64,000 nt of DNA from Mycobacterium sp. 852014-52450_SCH5900713 (GCF_001667075.1 NZ_LZIL01000078.1:248001-312000), one strand, 5' to 3'. Positions 25,801 to 34,764 are shown, counted from the first letter of the stretch. The notes: generated by a model from the sequence alone, not told the origin. Made by a program: numbers and translations.

Positions 25801-28113
25801 TCAGCGGGGCACGGGCTCCGCTACCGGGCCACCGTCGAGCGGGACCGGCTCGACATATCTGTGGGTGGCCCCGCCCTCACTGATGCCGAACCGATCGTGC
25901 AGCCAGGCCAGCGGCCTGGGCGCCCACCAATTCCACCGGCCCATCACATGCATGAACGCGGGCACCACGACCATCCGCACCAGGGTGGCGTCGGCGAACA
26001 CGGCGAGCGTCAGGCCCAGGCCGAACATCCGCATGAAAGAAACGTGGGCTGCGATCAGCGCCGCGAACGACATCGACATCACCAAGGCGGCCGCGGTGAT
26101 CACCCGGCCGGTACGGGCGACGCCGAGGGCGACACTCTCGTCGTTGGCGGCGTGCGCCTCCTTCGGGGTCGGCCGTCCGGGTCGAGCGGCCCCCGACGCG
26201 AGCCAGTACTCGCGGATCCGCGAGAGCAGGAACACCTCGTAGTCCATGGACAGCCCGAAGGCGATGCAGAACAGCAGCACCGGCATATTGGCGACCAGCG
26301 TCCCGCTCGGCGTGGTTCCGAGCGCGCCGAGATGCCCGTCCTGGAAGATCCACACCAGCGCGCCGAAGGCCGCGGTCAGCGAGAGGACGTTGCACGCCAG
26401 CGCCTTGGCCGGCAGCACCACGCTGCCGGTGAGCAAGAACAGCAGCGCGAACGTGATGGCGGCCATCAACCCGAGCACCAGTGGGAGCCGGTCGGTGACC
26501 GCGTCCACGCTGTCGCGGTTGACCTGGGCGACGCCGCCCATCGCGACGGCCCGGCCGGCCGGCCCGGGCACCTCGTGCAACCGTTTGAGCTGCGCGTCGC
26601 TGGCCGGCGAGAACAGCGGCGCCGCGCTGCCGACGGTCAGGAAGGCGCTGCCGTCGGCCAGACCGGTGGCCCCCGCGGGCGGTCCCGTCCGGTTCCCGCC
26701 GACAAACGTCCCGCCCGGAGCCGCCACGTCCGACACGTCGGGAACCCGCGACAAGTCGGCGGCGTACCGGTCGAGGTCCGCCGGACTCAGGCCGCGAGCG
26801 TCGGGAACGACGACCGGCACGGACGTCGCGGAGTCGTCCGCGAAATCGTTGCGCAGCCGATCACCGACCTGGTGCGACGACGTCGAACGCGGCAGCACCC
26901 GGTCGTCCGGGAAGCCCCATTTCACGCCGAGGAACGGCAGCCCGAGCAGGAGCAGCAACGCGACGACGGTCAGGCCGATCGGCGCCCAGCGGCGCATCAC
27001 CAGCTTGCTCGACCGGTACCAGAACAGCTGCTCGACGGGTTTGTGCACCGGCTCGGGGCGCCGGAAGACCCGGCGCAGCAGCCGGCGCACGTCCAGCGCG
27101 TCCAGCCGGGGGCCCAGCAGGACGATGGCGGCCGGCGTTATCACGATCGAGGCGGTCGCGACGAAGGCCACGGTGGCCACGCCCGCGTAGGCGAAGGACT
27201 TGAGGAAGTACATCGGGAACGCCACGGTCGCCGACATGGACAACGCCACGGTGACCGCGGAGAACAGCACCGTGCGCCCGGAGGTCGCCATGGTCCGGAT
27301 CAGCGCCTCTTCCGGGTCGCTGCCCTCGGCCAGCTCGTCGCGGTAGCGGCTGACGATCAGCAGTGTGTAGTCGATGGCCAGCGCCAGGCCCAACGCGGTG
27401 CTCAGGTTGAGCGCGAAGATCGACACTTCGGTGCTGAACGTGATCAGCCGCAACACCGTCATCGAACCGACGACGGCCAGCGCGCCCAGCGCCATCGGCA
27501 ACGCCGCCGCCAGCAGCCCGCCGAACACCCAGATGAGGATCAGGAAGCTCAGCGGGAGCGCGATCATCTCCATCACCAGCAGATCGGCCTGGTTCTGCGT
27601 GTTGATCTGGGCGTACTGCATTGCCGCGCCGCCGGCGCTGACGGTCACGCCGTCACGGTCGTGGATGAACTGGTCCGCAATGGTCTGGGCGTTGGTCTGC
27701 GCGTAGTTCTCGCCGCCCTTGAGGTTGACCACGAGCAGGCCCGACTTGCCGTCGCGGCTGATCAGGTCGGCGGCCGCCTCGGGTGGGACCGTCCACGGGG
27801 ACGACACGTTGTAGACCAACGGTGACTTCTGCAGCTGGTTGACCAGGTCGGTCCCCACGGCGCGGGCCTGTCCGCTGTCGGTGCCCCCGGGCGCTGTCAC
27901 CAGGATCAGCATCTGCTGACCGCTTTGCCCGAACTTGTCGGTCAACACCTGGATCGCATGGGCGGACTCGGAGTGCGGATCCTGGAAGCCCCCGGGCGAC
28001 AGGCTCTTGGCGACGGGAATGCCGAAGATCGCGGCGGCGATGAAGACCAGGACACCTAGCGCGATGATGCGGCGCGGCGCCGCGATGGCCAATCGGGCGA
28101 TCCCCTGCAGCAT
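25801..28113 (-). CDS. mmpL13: MmpL family RND transporter, intact MmpL13
   Basis: A 770-residue RND transporter with about twelve membrane segments and two large extracytoplasmic loops. Proton-relay Asp-Tyr pairs are present in both halves: AIDYTLLIVSRYRDEL and SMDYEVFLLSRIREYW. MmpL proteins export lipids or siderophores; the substrate here is unknown. From memory M. tuberculosis carries this gene split as mmpL13a/mmpL13b, but here it is a single open frame. The start is ATG at 28113 with GGAAGGG upstream. No mmpS gene is adjacent. A TetR-type palindrome lies 60 bases upstream. Confidence 0.92.
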   Translation of the reverse strand: MLQGIARLAIAAPRRIIALGVLVFIAAAIFGIPVAKSLSPGGFQDPHSESAHAIQVLTDKFGQSGQQMLILVTAPGGTDSGQARAVGTDLVNQLQKSPLVYNVSSPWTVPPEAAADLISRDGKSGLLVVNLKGGENYAQTNAQTIADQFIHDRDGVTVSAGGAAMQYAQINTQNQADLLVMEMIALPLSFLILIWVFGGLLAAALPMALGALAVVGSMTVLRLITFSTEVSIFALNLSTALGLALAIDYTLLIVSRYRDELAEGSDPEEALIRTMATSGRTVLFSAVTVALSMSATVAFPMYFLKSFAYAGVATVAFVATASIVITPAAIVLLGPRLDALDVRRLLRRVFRRPEPVHKPVEQLFWYRSSKLVMRRWAPIGLTVVALLLLLGLPFLGVKWGFPDDRVLPRSTSSHQVGDRLRNDFADDSATSVPVVVPDARGLSPADLDRYAADLSRVPDVSDVAAPGGTFVGGNRTGPPAGATGLADGSAFLTVGSAAPLFSPASDAQLKRLHEVPGPAGRAVAMGGVAQVNRDSVDAVTDRLPLVLGLMAAITFALLFLLTGSVVLPAKALACNVLSLTAAFGALVWIFQDGHLGALGTTPSGTLVANMPVLLFCIAFGLSMDYEVFLLSRIREYWLASGAARPGRPTPKEAHAANDESVALGVARTGRVITAAALVMSMSFAALIAAHVSFMRMFGLGLTLAVFADATLVRMVVVPAFMHVMGRWNWWAPRPLAWLHDRFGISEGGATHRYVEPVPLDGGPVAEPVPR

Positions 28114-28173
28114 GTCGAGCCCTTCCGCCGCCGGTGCTGATCACGCTGGCCGCTGGCGTACCCGCGACAACTT

Positions 28174-28199
28174 AACAAACGTTAGTTTCCACGCGTCAA
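28174..28199 (-). promoter_or_regulatory. mmpL13 promoter with operator
   Basis: On the minus strand TTGACG (28194-28199) is followed by the imperfect palindrome AACTAACGTTTGTT (28174-28187) and then TAAGTT. The palindrome resembles the spacer elements of the 46-53 kb cluster (its last nine bases match the copy before the double-HTH TetR). The rest of the 311-base gap 28114-28424 shows no gene. Confidence 0.5.
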
Positions 28200-28424
28200 A
28201 CAGATTCCTCTTTAAGCACGTAGGGCGGCTGCCGCACGGTTCAATGCGGCGCTTTTAAACCGCGGCGACACTAAGAGTCCGGCCAGAAAAATGTGTGCCA
28301 ACTAAGCAGGTCATGGGCCTAAAAGCCGCGGTCGTCCGCTTACAACCTACCGGGCGGTAAATTGCCACGGTTTTCCGAATCGTGACTCAAAGATTCCTTA
28401 ATGGTGGCCCATACGCTCAGTGTC

Positions 28425-28547
28425 ATGTGGATCGACGACACAAGTGCCGACGTCATCAAGGTTGACTTCGAAGCCCTCTACCACGGCGACGTTCTGGTGG
28501 AAGGCGAAACCTCGGAGCAGTTCGACGAACTGCAAGCGGCGAGCTGA
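28425..28547 (+). CDS. 40-residue acidic small protein
   Basis: A small ORF starting MWIDDTSADVIKVDFEALYH and ending FDELQAAS, strongly acidic. A TACGCT box lies seven bases before the ATG, so it is probably leaderless. An upstream in-frame ATG at 28401 would give 48 residues. It is followed after nine bases by a 20-codon ORF and then by a strong hairpin. That makes a compact 250-base transcription unit between mmpL13 and the SDR gene. I do not recognise the family. A precursor-peptide-like role is only speculation. Confidence 0.5.
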   Translation: MWIDDTSADVIKVDFEALYHGDVLVEGETSEQFDELQAAS

Positions 28548-28556
28548 GGTCTGACT

Positions 28557-28619
28557 ATGAGCATGCTCGCACGCCTGTTGATGGCCGAACCCGCCGTCAG
28601 TCGATGGTTCCGTCGATAA
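28557..28619 (+). CDS. 20-residue basic small ORF
   Basis: A tiny ORF starting MSMLARLLM and ending SRWFRR. It is amphipathic and positively charged, nine bases after the stop of the acidic 40-residue ORF. A GAGGT ribosome site sits about eight bases upstream. It stops 15 bases before the terminator hairpin. The acidic-plus-basic pair suggests two partner peptides, or a membrane-active peptide with a neutralising one, but this is inference. Confidence 0.35.
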   Translation: MSMLARLLMAEPAVSRWFRR

Positions 28620-28633
28620 GTTCTTGCTCCATT

Positions 28634-28668
28634 ACGAAAGCCCCCCGCTCGTCGCGGGGGGCTTTCGT
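28634..28668. terminator. Strong 15-bp perfect hairpin between convergent units
   Basis: ACGAAAGCCCCCCGC pairs perfectly with its complement across a five-base loop (TCGTC). It sits 14 bases after the small-ORF stop and 11 bases from the SDR stop on the other strand, so it can end both transcripts. Confidence 0.8.
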
Positions 28669-28679
28669 GTTTGGGGGCC

Positions 28680-29432
28680 TCAGCGAGGGGCCATCCGGAT
28701 GGCGCCGTCCAGGCGGATGACCTCGCCGTTGAGCATCGGGTTTTCGATGATGTGCACCGCGAGCGCGCCGTACTCGTCGGGATCACCCAACCGGGCCGGG
28801 TGCGGAACCTGCTTGCCCAGCGACTTCTGCGCCTCCTCGGGCAGCGAACCCAGCAGCGGAGTCTTGAACAAGCCCGGCGCGATGGTCACCACGCGGATGA
28901 GCTCGCGCGACAGGTCGCGCGCGATCGGAAGCGTCATGCCGACCACGCCGCCCTTGGACGCCGAGTAGGCCGCCTGGCCGATCTGGCCCTCGAACGCGGC
29001 GACCGAGGCGGTGTTGATGATCACCCCACGCTCTTCCCCGACCGGTTCGGTTTTGGCGATGCGCTCGGCGGCCAGCCGCAGCACGTTGAAGGTGCCGATC
29101 AGGTTGACCCCGACCACCTTTTTGAACGCGTCCAGCGGGAACGGGCCGTCCTTGGACAGCGTCTTGATGGCGTTGCCGATGCCGGCGCAATTGACGTTGA
29201 TGCGCACCGGGCCCAGCGACTCGGCGGTGTCCAGCGCCTTGCTGACGGCGGCCTCGTCGGTGACGTCGGCCTGCACGAAGCGGGCGCGCTCGCCGAGCTC
29301 TTGGACCGCCTCTTCGCCCCGCAGGTCGATCACCACCACCTGCGCCCCGGCGTCCAGCAGCCGCTTGGTGGTGGCCAAGCCCAGCCCCGAGGCGCCCCCG
29401 GTGACGACGGCTACGGCGTCCTTGATTTCCAT
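28680..29432 (-). CDS. SDR, 3-hydroxyacyl-CoA dehydrogenase-like (Rv1144-like)
   Basis: A 250-residue classical short-chain dehydrogenase. The cofactor motif is TGGASGLGLATTK, the active site is YSASKGG with the catalytic Tyr/Lys, and NCAGIGNA is conserved. It resembles human HSD17B10-type 3-hydroxyacyl-CoA dehydrogenases (VVTGGASGLG ... PIARDLSRELIRVVTIAPG). It lies 43 bases downstream of mcr, so a joint role in branched or sterol side-chain beta-oxidation is likely. A palindromic operator lies between the two genes. Confidence 0.88.
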   Translation of the reverse strand: MEIKDAVAVVTGGASGLGLATTKRLLDAGAQVVVIDLRGEEAVQELGERARFVQADVTDEAAVSKALDTAESLGPVRINVNCAGIGNAIKTLSKDGPFPLDAFKKVVGVNLIGTFNVLRLAAERIAKTEPVGEERGVIINTASVAAFEGQIGQAAYSASKGGVVGMTLPIARDLSRELIRVVTIAPGLFKTPLLGSLPEEAQKSLGKQVPHPARLGDPDEYGALAVHIIENPMLNGEVIRLDGAIRMAPR

Positions 29433-29455
29433 GCGAGTCCTTCCCCTTGCGTCCA

Positions 29456-29473
29456 GCCAACCAGTTGGTTGGC
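29456..29473. promoter_or_regulatory. Palindromic operator between mcr and the SDR
   Basis: GCCAACCAGTTGGTTGGC: perfect eight-base arms around GT, and at the same time a CCAAC-N2-GTTGG palindrome. The second form recurs at 38570-38581 before the thiolase operon. It is likely a TetR-type site. Confidence 0.55.
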
Positions 29474-29475
29474 GA

Positions 29476-30561
29476 CTATACCCAGTCGTTCAGCACGGCT
29501 TCGACGTCGGCCAGCGGGGCGGCCGGAGGGCGCGGCACGTCGGGCGTGGTGCGGGAGAACCGCGGCGCAGGCAACGGCTGCAAACCACCCTCGGCTTCGT
29601 AGAACGTGTTCCGCTCGGTGATGTGCGGCTCGGTGTGCACCTCGCCGAACGCCAGCACCGGTGTCACGCACGCGTCGGAATCGGCGAACACCTTCGCCCA
29701 GTGGTCACGGTCGTGAGCGGCGAAGGCCGCCGTCAGCGCCCCGCGCAGCTCGGGCCAGCGGCTCACGTCGTTCTGCGGCGGCAGATCGGCGGCGTCCAGG
29801 CCGAGCCCGGCCAGCATGGCCGCGTAGAACTGCGGCTCGATGGCGCCCACGGCGACGTAGCGTCCGTCGGCGCACTCATAGGTGTCGTAATAGGGCGCGC
29901 CGCCGTCGAGCATGTTGGTCCCCCGCACGTCCGACCACATGCCCAGTCCCCGCATCGCCCACATCATCTGGATCAGCACGCTGGACCCGTCGACCATCGC
30001 GGCGTCGATCACCTGACCCTTGCCGGAGTTCTGCCGCTCCCACAGCGCGGACAGGATGCCGACCAACAAGAACATCGAGCCGCCGCCGAAGTCGCCGACC
30101 AGGTTCAACGGCGGCACCGGCCGCTCGTTTGCCCGACCGATGGCGTGCAGGATGCCATTGAGGGAGATGTAGTTGATGTCGTGGCCAGCTTGCTGACTGC
30201 GTGGGCCGGACTGTCCCCAGCCGGTCATCCGGGCGTAGATCAGCCGCTCGTTCACCTCGGCGCACTGCTCGGGTCCGAGGCCGAGCCGCTCGGTGACGCC
30301 GGGGCGAAAGCCCTCGATCAACACGTCGGCTTTGGCGACGAGCTCGAGCACGACGGCACGTCCCTCGTCGGACTTGAGGTCGACGGTCACCACTCGCCGG
30401 TTGCGCAGCATGGCGTCCTTCGCGACACCGCCGGGACCGGTCGATGGCCGATCGATGCGCACCACGTCGGCGCCCAGATCCCCCAAGATCATCGCCGCGT
30501 GCGGGCCCGGCCCGATGCCGGCCAACTCGACGACCCGAAGTCCCTTCAGCGGTCCAGCCAC
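29476..30561 (-). CDS. mcr: Alpha-methylacyl-CoA racemase
   Basis: A 361-residue family III CoA transferase fold enzyme that epimerises the alpha-methyl group of acyl-CoAs so that beta-oxidation of branched or sterol side chains can go on. The catalytic pair seen in M. tuberculosis MCR (His126/Asp156) appears as His127 in GHDINY and Asp157 in LVGDFGGG. The length matches Rv1143. The SDR gene follows. It is divergent from the enoyl-CoA hydratase gene at 30659, with 97 bases between. Confidence 0.95.
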   Translation of the reverse strand: MAGPLKGLRVVELAGIGPGPHAAMILGDLGADVVRIDRPSTGPGGVAKDAMLRNRRVVTVDLKSDEGRAVVLELVAKADVLIEGFRPGVTERLGLGPEQCAEVNERLIYARMTGWGQSGPRSQQAGHDINYISLNGILHAIGRANERPVPPLNLVGDFGGGSMFLLVGILSALWERQNSGKGQVIDAAMVDGSSVLIQMMWAMRGLGMWSDVRGTNMLDGGAPYYDTYECADGRYVAVGAIEPQFYAAMLAGLGLDAADLPPQNDVSRWPELRGALTAAFAAHDRDHWAKVFADSDACVTPVLAFGEVHTEPHITERNTFYEAEGGLQPLPAPRFSRTTPDVPRPPAAPLADVEAVLNDWV

Positions 30562-30646
30562 GATCTACCGACCTTTCGTCTGCTCTGACGCCCGTTGTAG
30601 TTGGCATCTTCGCAGCCGCCCCGGACCGGCGCGCAGCCCGGTCACT

Positions 30647-30652
30647 TAGGGT
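30647..30652 (+). promoter_or_regulatory. -10 box of leaderless enoyl-CoA hydratase gene
   Basis: TAGGGT, exactly six bases before the ATG at 30659. Confidence 0.5.
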
Positions 30653-30658
30653 GAGCCC

Positions 30659-31468
30659 ATGGCGCAATCCGCGATCGACACCCTGACCCCCGTCGCAGGC
30701 CTTTCCGTCACGTCGTCCGGCGGCGTGCTGTCGGTGACCATCGATCGGGCCGACAGCCTCAATTCGCTGACCCTGCCGGTGATTACCGGCATCGCCGACG
30801 CGATGGAACGCGCGGCCGCCGACCCCGACGTGAAGGTGGTGCGCCTCGGCGGTGCGGGCCGCGGCTTCTGTTCCGGTGCGGGCATCAGCGCCGACGACGT
30901 GTCGGACACCGGGGTCCCGCCGGACGAGATCGTGGTGGAGATAAACCGGTTGATCCGGGCGATCGCCGCGGTGCCGCACCCCGTGGTCGCCGTGGTCCAG
31001 GGGCCGGCGGCCGGCGTCGGTGTTTCCCTGGCGCTGGCTTGCGACGTGGTATTGGCTTCGGAGAGCGCCTTTTTCATGCTCGCGTTCACCAAGATCGGCC
31101 TGATGCCCGACGGCGGTGCGTCCGCATTGATTGCCGCGGCCGTCGGCCGCATCCGGGCGATGCACATGGCGCTGCTGCCCGAACGGCTGCCTGCCGCCGA
31201 GGCGCTGTCCTGGGGACTGGTCAGCGCGGTCTATCCGGCCGACGAATTCGAGGCTGAGGTGGACAAGGTGATCGCCAGGCTGTTGGCGGGGCCGGTCGCG
31301 GCGTTCGGCAAGACCAAGCTCGCCATCAACGCGGCCACGCTCCCCCAGTTGGATCCGGCTTTGCAGCGCGAGTACGAGGGACAGGCCGTGCTGCTGCGAT
31401 CGCACGACTTCGTCGAGGGCGCAACCGCTTTCCAGCAGCGCCGCACGCCGGACTTCACCGACCGCTGA
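30659..31468 (+). CDS. Enoyl-CoA hydratase/isomerase (EchA10/11-like)
   Basis: A 269-residue crotonase-fold enzyme acting on enoyl-CoAs. The oxyanion hole segments are GRGFCSGAG and QGPAAGVGVSLALACD. The usual catalytic Glu positions are replaced or shifted (FTKIGLMPDGGASALI has Asp), as in isomerase-type members, so hydratase activity is not certain. In M. tuberculosis echA10 and echA11 occupy this site. It is leaderless. Confidence 0.88.
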   Translation: MAQSAIDTLTPVAGLSVTSSGGVLSVTIDRADSLNSLTLPVITGIADAMERAAADPDVKVVRLGGAGRGFCSGAGISADDVSDTGVPPDEIVVEINRLIRAIAAVPHPVVAVVQGPAAGVGVSLALACDVVLASESAFFMLAFTKIGLMPDGGASALIAAAVGRIRAMHMALLPERLPAAEALSWGLVSAVYPADEFEAEVDKVIARLLAGPVAAFGKTKLAINAATLPQLDPALQREYEGQAVLLRSHDFVEGATAFQQRRTPDFTDR

Positions 31469-31553
31469 GCCTGTGGTGCTTACCGGCGGCCCAAGCTGGT
31501 AATCCTCCCCCGCGTCGGGTCCGAATAAGTCGAAGACGACGAACGGAGAACCC

Positions 31554-32894
31554 ATGGCTGGACAGGTGCGGTGCCTGGTGACCGGGGCGACCGGCTACAT
31601 CGGCGCCCGGCTGGTGCCGCGACTGCTCGACGAGGGCCACCAGGTGCGCGCCCTGGCGCGCAACCCCGCGAAGTTGGCGGACGTGCCGTGGCGGCAGCAG
31701 GCCGAGGTCGCGCGCGGCGACCTGGGCGACGTCGATTCGCTGGTCGCGGCGTTCGACGGGATCGACGTCGTCTACTACCTCGTTCATTCGATGGGCACGG
31801 CGAAGGATTTCGCCGACGAGGAGACGCGGGCGGTTCGCAACGTCGTTACCGCGGCCCGCCGCACCGGCGTGCGGCGCATCGTGTATCTGAGCGGGCTGCA
31901 TCCCGAGGGTCGCAAGCTCTCGCCACACCTCGAGTCGCGGACGGCCGTCGGCGACGCGCTCATCGCCTCGGGCATTGAAACCATCGTGCTCCAGGCGGGC
32001 GTCGTCGTCGGCTCGGGATCGGCGTCGTTCGAAATGATCCGGCACCTCACCGACCGGCTGCCGGTGATGACCACCCCGAAGTGGGTGCACAACAAGATCC
32101 AGCCAATCGCGGTGCGCGACGTGCTGTATTACCTGGTCGCCGCGGCTACGGCGGCGGTGCCCTCTTCGCGGACCTGGGACATCGGCGGGCCCGACGTGTT
32201 GGAGTACGGCGACATGATGCGGACCTACGCCGAGGTCGCGGGGCTGGGCAAGCGCTATCTGATCGTGCTGCCGTTCTTGACGCCGACGATCGCCAGCCTC
32301 TGGGTCGGAACCGTGACACCGATCCCGCCCGGTCTGGCGCGCCCGCTGATCGAGTCGCTGGAGTGCGACGCGGTGATGCGCAACCACGAGGTCGACGGCG
32401 TCATCGAGCCCCCGCCGGCCGGGCTGACCAACTACCGCCGGGCCGTCGAGTTGGCACTCGACCGCGCGGCGCACGGCGTTCCGGAGCCCTCGTGGTCGTC
32501 GTTGCAAACCGAACCGGCCGAGGCGCTGCCCACCGACCCGGATTGGGCGGGCGAGATCGTCTACACCGACGAGCGCACCGAGGAAACCGCCGCTGAACCC
32601 GCCAACGTCTGGGCGGCGACGGAGGCGGCCGTGAACGCGCGGGCCGCCACCTGGAAGGTCGAGGAACGCGCGGCAGGTGCGCTGTTGCGGCTGCGCTCAA
32701 CCAAGCGAGCGCCGGGACGGGAGTGGCTCGAGATTACGGTCACGCCGCACGACGGTCGCGGCAGTCGCTACACCCAGCGGTCCATCTTCCTGCCGAGGGG
32801 CATCCCGGGCCGGGTGTACTGGTTCTTCGTGCGGCGGTCCCATGCCGCCGCCATGCGCGCGCTGGCCCGCGAAGTGGTCGGTTCGGTCCGATAA
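31554..32894 (+). CDS. NAD(P)H-binding protein with C-terminal DUF2867
   Basis: A 446-residue atypical SDR. The N-terminal Rossmann domain (about 1-290) starts with TGATGYIGARLVPRLLDEGH and contains YYLVHSMG and RRIVYLSGL. A C-terminal DUF2867 domain (from about 330: VWAATEAAVNARAATWKVEE ... GIPGRVYWFFVRRSH) follows. Such proteins are uncharacterised. The N-domain is paralogous to the protein at 33619-34764. A ribosome site (CGGAGAA) precedes the ATG. Confidence 0.82.
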   Translation: MAGQVRCLVTGATGYIGARLVPRLLDEGHQVRALARNPAKLADVPWRQQAEVARGDLGDVDSLVAAFDGIDVVYYLVHSMGTAKDFADEETRAVRNVVTAARRTGVRRIVYLSGLHPEGRKLSPHLESRTAVGDALIASGIETIVLQAGVVVGSGSASFEMIRHLTDRLPVMTTPKWVHNKIQPIAVRDVLYYLVAAATAAVPSSRTWDIGGPDVLEYGDMMRTYAEVAGLGKRYLIVLPFLTPTIASLWVGTVTPIPPGLARPLIESLECDAVMRNHEVDGVIEPPPAGLTNYRRAVELALDRAAHGVPEPSWSSLQTEPAEALPTDPDWAGEIVYTDERTEETAAEPANVWAATEAAVNARAATWKVEERAAGALLRLRSTKRAPGREWLEITVTPHDGRGSRYTQRSIFLPRGIPGRVYWFFVRRSHAAAMRALAREVVGSVR

Positions 32895-32899
32895 CGGCG

Positions 32900-33622
32900 T
32901 CAGACGCCGAACATCGGGGGCAGCACGAGCACCATGATCAGCCCCCACACCAAGTGGGTGAGCATCGGCGCCAGGACGCCCCCGGTCGCCCGGCGCTCGA
33001 ACGCGCACACCGTGCCCAAGATGACCGCGGCGAAACCGAGCATGGGGTTGCCGCTGGCCAGCGTCGCGCAGGTGTAGAGGACGGTCGAAATCACGATGGG
33101 GTGGTAGCGGCCCAGGGCGGTGTAGAGCGCGCCGCGGAAGAACACTTCCTCGGCGACGCCGTTGACAAGCGTGATCGCCACGATCACCGGATACCACCCG
33201 TGGTGGGCGTATTCCAGTACGCGGGTTATCAACTCCGCCACTGGCGTGATCTCGCGAGCTATCAGTCCGCCGATGACGAACACGCCGCCCAGCAGCAGAC
33301 CGATTGTCGTCCCGGTGATGACCGGCCTTTGATTGCGGCCGCGCCAGCAGATGCCGCCCAGATGCAGGGGGCCGGAGATGAACCCGCCGGCGAGCCACAC
33401 CCCCGCTAGCGCCAGGGTCAGCCAGTAGAAGCTCGAATCCCCCGGATGGCGCCGTAGTGAAAACCCGAGTACCCCGGCGCCGACAACCACCGTGATGGCG
33501 ACGATGACGCGCCGGCGTCGCACGACGGCCGGCGATTCGTGATGGGGCACAGCGACGTTGGTGAGTGCGCGCCACCACTCGGACAGCGTGCCTGTGTTGG
33601 ACGGGGCGGTTGACTGACTCAT
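32900..33622 (-). CDS. CPBP family intramembrane metalloprotease-like protein
   Basis: A 240-residue membrane protein with about six to seven segments. The CPBP/CAAX-protease motif is EEVFFRGALY (motif 1), the His of the second motif is likely in YHPIVIS, and the third is in LTHLVWGL. Family members process prenylated or bacteriocin-type peptides. It lies next to an ICMT-like methyltransferase gene, which suggests, without proof, a prenyl-linked modification theme. Its ATG overlaps the stop of the upstream gene (ATGA). Confidence 0.85.
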   Translation of the reverse strand: MSQSTAPSNTGTLSEWWRALTNVAVPHHESPAVVRRRRVIVAITVVVGAGVLGFSLRRHPGDSSFYWLTLALAGVWLAGGFISGPLHLGGICWRGRNQRPVITGTTIGLLLGGVFVIGGLIAREITPVAELITRVLEYAHHGWYPVIVAITLVNGVAEEVFFRGALYTALGRYHPIVISTVLYTCATLASGNPMLGFAAVILGTVCAFERRATGGVLAPMLTHLVWGLIMVLVLPPMFGV

Positions 33623-34764
33623 GCGGGATGCACCTTCGGGGTCAGGGCGATCAGGAGATCAAGGCCGGTGCGAAGCGCTCCGGCGAGCGGACCGGGGACC
33701 ATGCTCACCAGCCCCAGAGCCGGCCGCACGATGGGCGGGGTGACCCGCCGGGCAACGTGGCGGATGCGCCGCGCGTCACCACCGGCCCACGCGGGATCGG
33801 TGTCGGCGAGGTGATGGGGATCGGCCAGGGCGTTGACCGGGGACGGACGATTCGACTGATCGGCCAAGGCTAGGGCAATGGCATCGTCGACGCCGAGCAG
33901 GCCACCGGGCGGGTCCGGCACCCGATCGCGTACGTCGCCCTTCGACGCCACCATCGGGTGGTCCAGCGATTCGACCAGATCACCGGCCAACCCGGGCGGC
34001 ACCGGCAGGGCGACGCCGGTGATCAGCGACGCCAGGCCCGTGTCGACCCTGCCGACCGACAACCCGGCGTGCCACCTGCCAGAGATGCGCGTATACGTCT
34101 TGAGCAACTCACGGTAGGACGTGGTGTCCGGGCCGCAGATGTCATACGCCCCGGCCGGCACCAGCTCGGGATCGGCGGCGGCGACGAGGTAATGCAGGAC
34201 ATCCCGGATCGAGATCGGGTCGATCGGGTTGTCCATCCAGCTCGGCATGGGAATGAGCGGAAAACGGTCGCCGACGTAGCGCATCATCTCGAACGAGGTC
34301 GAGCCGGCACCGATGATCATGGCCGCGCCCAGCCATACCAGCTCCGGGCCACCCGGGACCTTCAGGGCCTCGGCCACTTCGGCCCGGCTCGTCAGATGCT
34401 CGGACAACACCTCGCCGGCGGGCACGAATCCGCCCAGGTAGACGATCCGGCGCACACCGGCGTCCCGAGCCGCCGCGGCCAGGTTGGCGGCCGCGGCCTT
34501 ATCGGCGTCGCGGAAGCCGGGCTGCCCGATGGCATGCACCAGGTAATACACCACGTCAACGGGTCCGGCGTCGGCGAAGGCGGCTCGGGTCGAAGCGGGA
34601 TCCGCGGCGTCGAGAGTCACCGGTATGACTTCTCCGTGCCATCCGAACCGCCTGAGGCGCTCGGGGTCTCGGGTGGCGGCCAGGACCTGGTGCCGGTCCG
34701 CCAGCAGCGCCGTGACCAGCCGCGATCCGACATAGCCCGTGGCGCCGGTGACCAGGATCCGCAT
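33619..34764 (-). CDS. NAD(P)H-binding atypical SDR
   Basis: A 381-residue Rossmann protein starting MRILVTGATGYVGSRLVTAL. It is a paralogue of the N-terminal domain at 31554-32894: both keep YYLVHxxG, RRIVYL and the IRDVLxYLVAA segment. It lacks the DUF2867 domain and ends in a hydrophobic/amphipathic segment (ALGLVSMVPGPLAGALRTGL). The start chosen is ATG at 34764. It is co-transcribed with the CPBP gene, with ATGA overlap. The substrate is unknown. Confidence 0.82.
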   Translation of the reverse strand: MRILVTGATGYVGSRLVTALLADRHQVLAATRDPERLRRFGWHGEVIPVTLDAADPASTRAAFADAGPVDVVYYLVHAIGQPGFRDADKAAAANLAAAARDAGVRRIVYLGGFVPAGEVLSEHLTSRAEVAEALKVPGGPELVWLGAAMIIGAGSTSFEMMRYVGDRFPLIPMPSWMDNPIDPISIRDVLHYLVAAADPELVPAGAYDICGPDTTSYRELLKTYTRISGRWHAGLSVGRVDTGLASLITGVALPVPPGLAGDLVESLDHPMVASKGDVRDRVPDPPGGLLGVDDAIALALADQSNRPSPVNALADPHHLADTDPAWAGGDARRIRHVARRVTPPIVRPALGLVSMVPGPLAGALRTGLDLLIALTPKVHPA

